The notes below the pieces were generated by a model. That model did not search any database. It saw nothing but the letters and a program-made list of their open reading frames with translations, and was not told where the DNA came from. A DNA stretch of 33,329 nucleotides from Gnetum montanum (Eukaryota > Streptophyta > Gnetopsida > Gnetales > Gnetaceae), in the NCBI GenBank assembly GCA_015680685.1, contig MNCI01004661.1, positions 1,070,094 through 1,103,422 on the forward strand, given 5' to 3'. Each line of letters opens with the position of its first letter. Within the stretch, counting starts at the first letter, position 1. A program made the position numbers and the translations under genes. Positions 19,563 to 29,700 of the stretch are shown piece by piece.

Positions 19563-20556
19563 TGATGAGTCATGAATTTGCTGGCTGTGATATCACAGCC
19601 ATGATATATCAGCCCTGTTATATCAGTAGCCGTGATATCATAGCCCTGTTGTATCAGTAGCCGTGATATCGCATGGGCCGTGATATTGCATACGCAATAT
19701 CGCATCCCCCACAATAGCGCGTCTTCCCCTGTGATATCGCATCCCCCGCGATATCGCAGTGCACCATCATATCTATAAATAAGAGATGGCTCTCCCTTGT
19801 TGGATATAGTTTAGTTTTGTAGCAAAGCTCTGGCAGTTTGATCCCTCCAGAGTTAGATTTTTTCCCGTGTCTGCCCGTAGTGTGGTGAATGTAATTGTAC
19901 GGTGTCTTTATTCCAGTGTGTCATACTTGGACACGCACATGATGGGCAATAAAGATCGAGATTACTTCATCATTGTAGCATTCACTTTGTTATTTATTTT
20001 TTGTTTATTTATTTAAATGTTATTTATTGTTTTCTCTCTCTCACCCTTAAACTCTTAGAACACGGAATGAGTACGACTTGATTACGAGCATTTAAGTGTG
20101 ACTGCTTGGTAGCCCAGCGGTGTAGCTAGGGTCTACGCTTGGTAACCCAATGGCGTCTTTGGGATCTACGCTTGGTAATCCCAGTGGCATACCTAGGACC
20201 TACGCTTGGTAGTCGTGCACGAAGTCCAAGATGTGTACGGTTGATCAAGGAATCGGTTGCTCGTCGCACTTAGGCTAGATTAGATTTTCTTACCCTTTTC
20301 CTCCTAGCTTAGCTTAGTTAAATATTATTTTCCACTGCCTTTAGGAGTAGCATAGATTAGGAACACATCATATAACTCACACTAGACTAAACCATACGTG
20401 ACAAGTACAATACTAGTCCAGGTGGGAAGACAGTGAACTGTGACCTAAGGCTAACTATCTAGGTGTCACAACTAGTCCATCTACGGAGTTTGACAAAATC
20501 ACACATGCGACGCTCGTTTCATATGGTTGAGTGTATGGGTACCTCGCCACTCATCA
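19563..20556 (+). repeat. 3' LTR of inner D element (994 bp)
   Basis: It starts TGATGAGTCATGAATTT, like the 5' LTR, and ends CACTCATCA. It is 143 bp longer, because its palindrome array (about 19587-19760) is roughly twice as long and its GCTTGGTA repeat has four copies (20104, 20137, 20170, 20204) rather than two. It has TATAAATA (19774-19781) and AATAAA (about 19948). I see no purine tract immediately upstream of it (CATGCAGGTA). Confidence 0.9.
19587..19760. repeat. GATATC palindrome array, 3' LTR copy (expanded)
   Basis: The same motif family as in the 5' LTR, with about a dozen units including degenerate ones (GTTATATCAG, GCAATATCGC, GCGATATCGC). The expansion accounts for most of the length difference between the two LTRs. 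Confidence 0.75.
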
Positions 20557-21019
20557 CATGTGTACAAGTTATTAAAATCTAAAAAGAAAGCCCTTTGATC
20601 AATATAAGTATTATCATAATCATAAATTGGGTTATTATTTGAGGATTGGATAGTGAGGATTTAACTAATATCCTTATCTTTACTGATTAGTGTAGGATTA
20701 CCAAATAGGAAAGTATTTCTGTCATGTTTGTGAAAAGGTAGTATGTCAACATGAAGCTCAAAAAGTTTCCTATAAGTTTAGTAGTAGGATGTGGCATTGG
20801 TATGGATATAGGGGTTTATGTTTGACAAGGAGGTATTCATTGCATCTAAATTTTCATCTAGCTTGTATTCACCAAAGTTAAGAGCAATAACTCCCACAAA
20901 GTCTACACTTTAATTTGTTGGCATTACATGGGATTCATTAGGACTTAAGATGACATGACTATGAAAAGGTTATCTAAGAATTATTGCATGTCTAAACCAT
21001 CTTTTAATTGGTAGGAGTT
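20557..21019 (-). pseudogene. Protease-to-RT linker of outer D element
   Basis: Read on the minus strand after the protease frame, pieces such as DFVGVIALNFGEYKLDENLD and KLFELHVDILPFHKHDRNTF appear, with stops, before the sequence is cut at 20557 by the inner element. Acidic and Asn-rich linkers of this kind sit between protease and reverse transcriptase in plant Ty3/gypsy polyproteins. No RT catalytic motif is reached before the break. Confidence 0.5.
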
Positions 21020-21259
21020 CTATGAACCTTCAAATTGGGCACTAAAGGTATGTGAAAGAAACATGTCATAAGTAGGTTTCATATCAACTATTAAGATGTC
21101 TATATGGCATGAGAAATTAGGGTATTTATTTAGGTGAATTTGAATATCTTTAAGTGATCCTACTACATGGATGTTTGATCCATCAAGTTGGATAACACTT
21201 CTTATGAATGTTTTACATACCTCAAGAGGCATTGCATTTATGATAGCTCCTATATCCAT
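21020..21259 (-). pseudogene. Aspartic protease remnant (outer D element)
   Basis: The frame contains MDIGAIINAMPLEVCKTF, VIQLDGSNIHVVGSLKDI and HIDILIVDMKPTYDMFLSHT. It aligns with the protease at 33021-33329 (MDSGATVSVMPLNVC, MIQLDGSNVPMVG, DILVVDMKPTYGVLLSRTF). The catalytic DSG is DIG here, so it would be inactive. The codons upstream give KNIHNCL, as in the other copy. This is the retropepsin step of a Ty3/gypsy polyprotein, here a fossil. Confidence 0.8.
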
Positions 21260-22779
21260 TAGGCAATTATGAATGTTCTTTCATAGTATGAATAAAGTGG
21301 TTAAGAAAGGAGGTTGGTCCTTCTTGGCCTATTAGGAAAGAATGGATGTGTCATGAATTACAGCTCCATCTATGAAATGAACTTGTTTTTCATTTTATGA
21401 GTCTTATCTTTATCTTTAGATTTGTTGATAAATCCATGTATAACTTCTTTTTCTTCTTTAAATTTAAATAGTTCACACATGGATATGTTAGCCTTAACCA
21501 TTTTCAAATCTTCTATAATATCATTTTTAAATTGAAATAGTTCACACTTGTAAATATGTCTAATATTTGTCATTGAAAATTTCAAGCATGGTACTCTAGT
21601 GTCTAATGGATTTAGGTTCTAATGACCTATACCAGCTTTCTGCTTCCTTCACAAGTGTTCTAGGAAATAGCTTCAATTTCTGCCAATCACTCTCTATGTT
21701 TTGAAGGGCATAAGCATCGTGAAATTATTGAAGGTAATGCTAAGGATAAATATTACAACCTCCTTCAAATATGGGCATGTTATTCATATCTAGCCATTTA
21801 ATTCAGTTGTCTCTCACATGCCTAGTTGGTATGTAAACTGCTTCCTAAATGTTAATCATGTTCTGAGTTGCCATAAGGCGTTTGTCATCATCATTAGGTT
21901 CATTGGCTCTATGGTAGTGGTGATCCCTTATATACTTGTGCCTCTCTTGATCCTCTCTTCTCTCTCTATGTCTCTTTATTTCATACTCCTCATCTTCTAT
22001 ATTAGAATACCTTGAGTATCGGTCATGATGACCATGAGCTCTTCTCTTTTCCCTATTAAGGTCTTGGTACTTGTGTTGTCTCTTTTCATAGTCCTATGAT
22101 GATCATGATTAAGTAGAGGAGGTAGTAGGAGAATGGTGCTAGTTGGTTCTCCTTTCATGACTCTTGTGAGTTTCCTTGTAGGTCTTAGCAAGATCCCTTG
22201 GCCTAGAATTTTGCTTGTATCTTGAGTTAGTAGCCTCCTCCTTGTGTGGCTCTACCAAGGTAGAGTGAAGTTGGGATTTGATAGGTTCTTCTAGTCTAAT
22301 GATAGGTTTCTTTTAGGCTCCTCATGATTCTAGTGGAGTTGTTCTGAAATGAACTGATTAGCATCAAGCTTTTCTATGACAACAGATGTGTTAGTCTACT
22401 TCCCTTTGTTATGAACATGTTTAATTTCCATAGCAACATCCATTTTTATCTACTCCCTTGTAGGTTCATAGGATCTGGTCATGTGTTAAGTCACATGATA
22501 TCCTTCTTGAATATGATCTAAGTGCATTCCTCTTAGAGCAATTTGTAGCATGTTTAGTGTTGTATGTTTAGGAGGCAAAACTATGTTACCTTGCATATCT
22601 CTCCATCTCATTTTTCCATCCTAATGGAATATGAAGGTGAAGTTTGGATGGTATGGATAAGTGTGAGCATAAGTAATACATATCTACATTGGAAATCCTC
22701 AATCTTCTTCATCAGCAATTCTGTCACTACTCTTTCTTATTTCCTTGGTGGGTGATAGTTGATCATTATGTGAAGCCAT
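21260..22779 (-). pseudogene. gag remnant of outer D element
   Basis: On the minus strand an ATG at 22779 (MASHNDQLSPTKEIRKSS) lies about 140 bp after the LTR, a normal leader length. A strongly charged, His/Arg/Glu-rich stretch follows (HGHHDRYSRY, KRHRERREDQERHKYIRDHH; about 22065-21860). The capsid core comes next at about 21815-21590 (MPIFEGG, FHDAYALQNIESDWQKLKLF, ESWYRSLEPKSI), matching the inner element's gag. The sequence then jumps to DLKMVKANISMCELFKFKEE (about 21510-21450), like the region before protease in the element at the right end of the window (DLKRVKANISMYDLL). Part of gag between is therefore lost. There are many stops and frameshifts. Confidence 0.65.
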
Positions 22780-22896
22780 GTTATCATATCTTGATTGTTT
22801 ATGTTACATGTGCTTTTTATTAAGGTTATGAAGATTAGAGTTAGGTTTTCATACAATGAACTTTGGAAAATAAATTACTTAGTATAACATTGACTT

Positions 22897-22916
22897 ATCC
22901 TAGGCCAAGGCACAAA
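22897..22916 (-). promoter_or_regulatory. Decayed primer-binding site of outer D element
   Basis: Directly after the LTR on the minus strand, TTGTGCCTTGGCCTAGGA matches the inner element's tRNA-Asp site at 12 of 18 positions. Its position relative to LTR and gag supports the reading more than the sequence does. Confidence 0.45.
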
Positions 22917-23808
22917 TGATGAGTGGTGGAGTATCCAACACCCAACCATACGAGATACAAGTGTTCACACACAATCTTGATCAAACTTCGTAGATAAGGC
23001 AATATGATTATACCAATAATTGATTAGCATTCTTGATCATTGACTTCCCATGTGAGTTAGTAAAATCAATGTGTATGGTTTAACTCACAGTGAGGTATAT
23101 GATATTGATGTTGTATTGGTCATTAGGCTCCTAGTAAACATGAAGTGAAAGTAAAGGGTTCTAAATCTAAGTGATAGTAAACAAATCTAAACTAGTCTAT
23201 GTGATGAGTAGCTAATCTTGATCTTTCGGTCATACATTGGACTTTGTGCAACTACTACTGGGATTACCAAGTACCTCACTACTAGGCATACCAAGTGATA
23301 ATACTATTGGGTTACCAAGTAGTTACACTTACGTGCTCAAGATTAGTCGTACTCATTCCACTTAACAATATTAAAAGTAAATTGCAAGTAATCATAAACA
23401 TTAACTATGAAAATAGTAAAATAGCAAACTAATTGAAAAAAATTAAAAATAAATAAAACTAAGCATTGTTATAATGATGCAGAGTAATCTTGATCTTTAT
23501 TACTAGTCATGCAATGTGTTTAAGTACGTCACACTTGAATAAATATTTTCTTCAATTACAAAACATCACACTACAGGCACATACTACTAAGTACTGAATT
23601 CAAGAAAAGAAACTAAAAAAGTTCTGTTACTATGCTATCAAATCTATTGTGGATTTATGTGCCTAAGTGTTGCTTATATAGGCTAGCACGCACCCCCATG
23701 ATATCATTTATATAATAACGTATGCTAAGATATGATGATGTATCTATGACATCGTGGATACGATATCGTAACTGCGATATCGTTGCCTCAAAATTTTTGG
23801 ATTTATTA
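22917..23808 (-). repeat. 5' LTR of outer D element (minus strand, ~890 bp)
   Basis: The reverse complement follows the two D LTRs: a GATATCG-rich part (23750-23790), a TATATAAG box (about 23673-23680), AATAAAGATCAAGATTAC (about 23488-23505), TGGAATGAGTACGACT, three ACTTGGTAA-type repeats, and the end GTATGGTTGGG … CACTCATCA at 22917. The start (right edge, about 23808) is eroded, so the outer terminal bases are uncertain. Confidence 0.8.
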
Positions 23809-24867
23809 GTAGGCCTAGGTTGTATCTATCCACAAAAGTTTATAAAGTTAGAAAAAATTTTGATCTGATGATGAGGGAAAATGACTTGAAAAATGGAAAA
23901 TTAAAGATTAAGATTTAAATTTGAGCTTTAAGAATCTAAAAACAAGGATTAGATAGAAAGCATTGAAGCACATGTTAAAAATTAATTTTATTTGCAGCAA
24001 ATCTAATAAGGATCCTTAACAGAAATACCTCCTTATTTATCTGCTACTATTTCAAGACAAAGGTGGTAATCACATGTGCTCCTATGGGATCTCACTATCT
24101 GTTAACTGAATAGGAAGATGGATTAATCTTCAAAGAGAACAAGGCAGTTGAAAATTTTGTATACATGCATTAGTAGAAGATGAAGAGTATATTAATTTTT
24201 TTTTGAATTTTCCTTTCTTTAATGCTCTTAGACTTAAATATAGTATTCAAGCAACAACTTTGCCACATTTGTTTAAGTTGGAGATTTCAAATTTGGGTCA
24301 TTTTCTTAATGAGGTGTTCAAGGACCATCATGACCTTATTAAAGCCTTGTAATATATTTTTTTTTATCCAATAGACCTTTTGTGATCTCACAATAATCTA
24401 ATTAAGCATTTCCATTTCTATTTCTAAATTTAATGAATCTAGAAACTACAAAATCTATAGAACAAATATCTTTCTAAGTTTAAAAAGAACTAAAAAATAT
24501 CAAAGAAACTAGTACTATTCAATGAAACAACTTTATTTGCATTCCCACCATCTATATTAAAAATCTATACCTTAAAGAGCCTATATGTTTTTTGAATAAT
24601 TTTTTGAATACTACATATCTTTAATTATTGCTATGTGTTGGCACATTTGGCCATTACATGGAGCAGTTGGAATATTTTGTTCAAAATATTAGCATAATCC
24701 CTGGTTGTAAATTTGCAGTTTAGTATTGTGAGTAATGGGTATTCTTGGAGAAGCAAGCCTGGTAAATAATCTTGATGTTGAAACCTTCTTGGAAAGTAAA
24801 TTAAAATGTTAAGATATTTTCTTGAGTGAACAACCATCTTCCTTAACGAAAAACCAAACAAAATCAA
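23809..24867. other. Unassigned AT-rich DNA
   Basis: I see no recognisable gene, RNA or repeat here. A short open piece around 24215-24345 reads as a Leu-rich peptide on the plus strand, but it has no flanking signals and I do not call it. Confidence 0.4.
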
Positions 24868-25040
24868 TCAACTGCAGCATAAGGACTGGACTCAACAAAT
24901 TTAGCCTTCAAAATCAGCACAACAAAGTGTAGAGGTGTATTATCTTGAGTGCCTAAGAGCTCAATATTTGGCTTTCCCATAGTCCAGCTCCTGATTTTAT
25001 TTACAACATTATTATTATTATGATTCAAAACGGGGACGTC
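24868..25040 (-). pseudogene. Possible ankyrin-repeat gene fragment
   Basis: On the minus strand about 24990-24895 reads MGKPNIELLGTQDNTPLHFV…, in which GTQDNTPLHF is close to the ankyrin consensus (G.TPLH.A). The frame is open for only about 50 codons and ends at a stop. It might be an exon or a remnant of a host gene, perhaps linked to the CpG-rich stretch to its right. A single short motif match is weak evidence. Confidence 0.25.
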
Positions 25041-26040
25041 AAGTCACTCTATTTGTGCAATGGTATCAGACATACCGTATCACGAATCTGCCAGTATTCC
25101 CAAAAAGCCTGAAATTGATACAACAGCAACCTTGAGCTGTAAAGATTTTAAAGGAACCAGAATACAGTGCTTGGGTTCTGCGTATGTTCCATTTATGCAA
25201 CGATTTTACAGATCTTACCAGTACCATTACCCGACCTTTGTTTCTTGGATGACTTCAAGAAATCACAACAAAATAGTGATGATGACATCTCGGCCTCTAT
25301 TCCGGTCGCCCCTGCTGCTGTTGCTGCTTCCGACGTCGTGGCACCACCGGCGATGACTAAGCCGAGCACCGACGACAACGACGATGCTGCAAAACTTGCA
25401 CCAGTGAAGACGTGAAATTCAGTAGAGTTTCTATTCTGGATTTGGGCTACTTTTGCTATGGTTCCATGGTTGTTTAAAAAAAAAATACGCTGCGCGTTGG
25501 CGGAGGACAGATGGCCATGGCGGGTGGATGAAACTGCGTGAGGAAATACTGAACAATAAAGGGTATGATTCCATCTTCTCAAAGAGGGTCGGCAGCAACA
25601 AGTAGGACTATGCGCGGATGGAAGATCAGCCCCGAGCGGAGGATCAGTAGCACTAGCACGACTCCATAGCCATGGCAGACGTGGATGATGATGGCAGCGG
25701 CAAGAGTAGCAGCAGCAGGACCAAGCATAGGCAGTCGGTGGTTAGGGTTTGTACGGTTTCCAGTTAAGATCAAAATTTCCTGCAGAACAGCGAGGGAAGA
25801 GCTACCTGTGAAAACACAGAAACCCAAATTCGAACTCAAACTTGATCGCAGTTGCAGGTGTTAGCGTGAAGAGAAACCAAAGTAGAGGCAAAATCGAAAG
25901 AAATAAAATGGCGAGATACCTGCAGGGCATTTTCTGAAATTCCACAGGAAAATTCTTGCCGAATTGGCATGAATTTTTGGCTTCCGATCCTGGTACTACT
26001 GCGGTTTAACTGCGCGTGGATTTGGCATTGAAATATTGGA
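25041..26040. other. CpG-rich stretch, possible host-gene remnant
   Basis: About 25290-25700 has clearly more G+C and CpG than anything around it. On the plus strand, an acceptor-like TTTTACAG at about 25204-25211 is followed by an open frame (PVPLPDLCFLDDF … DDNDDAAKLAPVKT) ending at 25415. On the minus strand, a plausible GT-AG intron (CTGCAG|GTATCT near 25921 to TTTTCACAG near 25807) joins open stretches. The two readings compete, and I recognise no protein family in either. Confidence 0.25.
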
Positions 26041-28262
26041 ATTTTTATTTGTTAGAAACATTTGTCTTTTGGGTGTTGTTGCAAATGATGGATGGTTACC
26101 TACTTAAGTGTCGATTTTTCTTGCTATCTTATTATTCACTAAGAAAGGAAACTTTTAGAATATTCATGTAAAGTCAAGGACATTTGGCTATTATCCCTTT
26201 TATTCCTATGGAAGTTGTAACTTCCTATGATAGTTACAATTATAATATTTATAATTAATTTTAATTTGGATTATCATGAAGACACGTGTTAGATGCAGCA
26301 TTTTTATCTCTTTTGTGGTTGCAACCACCCAAAATTTTTGTAACTTACCTAACTTGTTGGGCAAGTAACCTCCTAACTTGTTGGGCAAGTAATCTCCTAA
26401 TTGGTTGGCNACATTGGGGAGGGACCATATCATCACTTCTCATATCACTTGGATATCATCATCACACTTAGGCTCTCATACATCACACTTTGAAGGCTAC
26501 TAGTTAGCACTTGGGCTCTCACTTGGAGACACTTTGAGTCTTGGGAGAAGAGCATTTTGTAAAGAAGAAATTGTGAACGATTGCTTGTAAGATGGCTTGC
26601 TAGAATAAAGATTTCAGCCTCTTTGTCATGGTCCTGTGAGTTATGCATTTCATTTTTTGTTTTGTTTAAATTGTTTAGCTAGTGGTTTAGATAGTATCAT
26701 CCTTGGCAAGTAATTTTGGGATTTTTAGATTGCTCTTATTGTTCTTGTTGCCCGATAGAAATTTCTATTAAAATTTTGCCATAGAAGCGCTTGTGTTTAA
26801 AAGCCTTAAGAGCATTTTAGTTGTAAATTTTGTTATGGTGTAACGTGTGGGAACTGCTATTGGGATTGTTGTAAGAGAGCCTCTGTTTGTAGTCACGCCG
26901 TTGAACAATTCAGTAGTCGAGAGGGTTCAGAAAATCTTTGGTATTTTGATGGGACCAGAATAGCTTCTTTTTATCTTTAAAGTGAATTCTCGTGGTATTT
27001 CAATCAGAAATTGTCAAGTCTTTTAAAGGTTCTGTTTGAATGCAATCGTTGACATCTATTATCTAGTCAAAATGGAGTCTCGTACGTGGTAGTTTATGCA
27101 GCAATTTTTGGTAGCATAATAGGATTGTCTTGAAGATATTGCTTGTTTGAGCCTTGGAAGTTTGAACAATTCGTAGATATTGAATTTGGGATAGCTTTAT
27201 TGCGAAGTGTTTACTCGTGTCATTTTACCTTGTTGAAATATTTGAGGTCTACACAAATCTGCTTTCCTTTCTTTTCTATCTATTTCCATCGAATCTTGCT
27301 CTATTTCTAGTTTTCTTGTGGAACTATCTCTTTCTCTGGGGAAAATTAGGAGTAGATTGAGGAGTTGTCCTCAAATGTTTTTAACAAAATTTTATTTGTT
27401 ACAAGTAGGTATTATAAGGACCGGATAGACTAGGCAGTTGAACAAAATAGGAAATTTTCAAGAACTCACAGTACTTGGCAAAGTTGGCTGAACCTCTTTA
27501 AAGTAAGTCATTTGTAGTTACACACAACACAATCATTACATTTCTCACAACCGCACACCGCAACAACACACACACATACTCACATTAACTACTGAGTTTA
27601 TTTGGAGGTATCTGGGCCTTGGTGTTGCCAGAGACCAGCAGGCACCTAAATCCTATTCGAGGACACTCGTTGGCGGTCGTGTCCCAAACGGTCACCAACA
27701 CTATGTTGCTAGCATTTAGGTATACTACAAAACCCTTTTCACAAGCTCTATTACTCTTTTTCCATTATTTGGCCCTTTTTACAATTTCCTTTAGAGTAAG
27801 ATCCTATGTTAGCTAACCTCTTTTGTTGTTCTCACTTTTCTTTAAATGGCTTCAATGTCTCCAAACATTCTTTATATCTTCTACATTACAAAATTTAACA
27901 ATTACATACTAGGGTTCTTCACCTTATTCACCTAGTACCCTAAAAACATTAGCAATATGCAAAGAAGTTATTTGCATATCATCTATAATTTTTTCAACTT
28001 TCTTAACCAAAACTTTATCCATGTCATCCTCTATCTTTAGGAAACCTATAAATCACAATTTTTTTCATTTACCCACTTTTAAAGCTTCTATGATTTTAGA
28101 TCCCATTTTTGTGTCTTTTCCTTAAAGTTTAGAATCATTTTTATTTTTGTCTTGCTAATTTCAAAAAAATCTATTCATTATGCTCTTGGAATAACATTCA
28201 GCTCCTTTTATTTTATTTTATTTTGTTAATGAGTTTAATTGAGAAATACTATTTTTCTAGCT
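26041..28262. other. Unassigned DNA with a small tandem duplication and an N
   Basis: Nothing here is identified as coding. A 23-bp unit (TAACTTGTTGGGCAAGTAAC) is repeated in tandem at about 26341-26400, followed by the ambiguous base at 26410. GAATAAAGATTTC at about 26602 looks like a polyadenylation signal, so an unrecognised LTR or transcript end is possible. Confidence 0.35.
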
Positions 28263-28509
28263 ATATGCTCCCGTTATGCACTAGGAATTTCTTTGATACT
28301 ATTGTATTTAAAGATTTCTTTTTGTGTACTTTGTGATAATGCCATAATGAAATTTTCAAATTTTTCACACAACTCAATTTCTTCAGCAACAAACTCTTAC
28401 TTATAAGATATCAATTAATTTAGATAACAGGGAAAAAATAAACATAAATAAAAAATAAATGAAAATACAAGTAGCCAGCCATTTGAAAAGGTTAGGCTTT
28501 GGTTATCCT
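28263..28509 (+). repeat. Long inverted repeat, left arm
   Basis: This ~247-bp arm matches the reverse complement of 29425-29700 along its length. Shared stretches include TTTAAAGATTTCTTTTTGTG, TATCAATTAATTTAG and CATTTGAAAAGGTTAGGCTT. The arms enclose about 915 bp. The pair could be the terminal inverted repeats of a DNA transposon or foldback element, or two opposite copies of one repeat. Confidence 0.8.
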
Positions 28510-29424
28510 TTGCTAATTTCAACAAAATCTATTCATTATCCTTTAGAATTAATTAGAAAATTGAAAAGTTCTATAGAAAATAAAAGGATATCCTATTCAT
28601 TATCCTTTGCTAAATCTCCTTTTCTATTGATGAACTTTTCAATTTTGATAACAAAATTTTGATGAACTTTTCAATTTTCCTATAGAACAAATATCTTACA
28701 TTTTTTAACATAGTCTGACAATGAAAGTTGCCTCCTGATTGCTAACTTGAACACATGAAAAACACTAATTTTAACATTCTGATAATGAAAACTGCCTCCT
28801 AATTGCTAACCTGAACACATGAAAAACACTAATTTTAATAGCTATTTTAAATATTGTTTGCAATTAGGTTAAAGGTCATCTTAAGTCTTGAAATATTTTT
28901 GAAATTGGACCAATAGCACCCTACCAGTATTTTGGAATAATATAATCCATAAAATCAATGAATTTAGGAGATTTTTCAGGGATTGTGGTAGAGGAGGCCT
29001 AGAACAATGGTGGATGTGCTATTCCAATTTTTGTATAGCAAAAATGGAGGCACTACCTACGGAAGGAAGGAGGTACCGTATGATTGGTATTCTGCAGCTG
29101 TCAAACCCAAGCAAATATAAGATTAGCTACCTATGGCTCTAGTCTGCAGTGTGGTATGGAGCAGAGAAACCAAGATTACTGCAAATAATTATGATGAAAA
29201 CATGCCCCTTAAATTACTTAAATATAGAAACATTCTTGGGCTCAGAAGCTTTATTTTTACTTTAAGTATCCAACTTCCTCATTAGGTTTCAGCAATTTTG
29301 TGAAACTGGTTGCTTTGTTGTTCTTTATTACCTCATTGTGTTTTACCTTTCTCTATGTACTTGTAAAAGGATCATCATCCAAAGCTTCAATAATCATCCT
29401 AGCAAACAGGCTTCTTGAAGAGCT
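28510..29424. other. Loop between inverted-repeat arms
   Basis: No transposase or other gene is recognised. The loop contains a direct repeat of sequence lying just outside the left arm (TTGCTAATTTCA…ATCTATTCATTAT at 28152 and 28510), two copies of GATGAACTTTTCAATTTT (about 28629 and 28661) and a 64-bp tandem duplication. Confidence 0.5.
28715..28842 (+). repeat. 64-bp tandem duplication
   Basis: Two copies beginning CTGACAATGAAAGTTGCC and CTGATAATGAAAACTGCC, at 28715 and 28779, each running through GAACACATGAAAAACACTAA. The copies differ at a handful of positions, mostly transitions. Confidence 0.85.
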
Positions 29425-29700
29425 GAGGATAACCAAAGCCTAACCTTTTCAAATGGCTATATTTAGGCTCAAACCCAAGTACTTGTATTTTTTATATTTT
29501 TTATCTATGTTTATTTTTTTCTCTTGTTAACTAAATTAATTGATATTTTATGAGTGAGAGTTTGTTGCTAAAGAAATTAAGTTGTGTGCCCTGAGAAATT
29601 TAAAAATTTCATCATGGCATTATCATAAGGTACACAAAAAGAAATCTTTAAATATAGTGGTATCAAAAAAAGTTCCTGGTGCATAATGGGATCATATGGT
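29425..29700 (-). repeat. Long inverted repeat, right arm (cut by a T element)
   Basis: Reverse-complement partner of 28263-28509. Similarity runs right up to 29700, where the T element's LTR begins. The outer boundary of the arm is therefore the insertion point, and the repeat may continue beyond the element. Confidence 0.75.

Larger units (their letters stand above)
13762..20556 (+). mobile_element. Family D non-autonomous LTR retrotransposon, gag plus ORF2, no pol
   Basis: This is a 6795-bp element bounded by LTRs that start TGATGAGTCATGAATTT and end CTCATCA. It contains a tRNA-Asp primer-binding site, a gag frame (14754-16717), about 1.9 kb without coding sequence, and a second frame (18627-19394). 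No protease, reverse transcriptase or integrase motif is visible, so it resembles TR-GAG or LARD-type elements dependent on an autonomous partner. The flanking 5-mers (ATTTT, CATGT) do not match. It lies in reverse orientation inside a related D element. Confidence 0.85.

Noticed and set aside
13757-20561. Target duplication of the inner D element
   Set aside because: The flanking 5-mers ATTTT and CATGT do not match, so I do not claim one.
26053-27100. A further LTR beginning TGTTAGAAAC
   Set aside because: There is a possible polyadenylation signal, but no matching end, primer-binding site, partner copy or target duplication.
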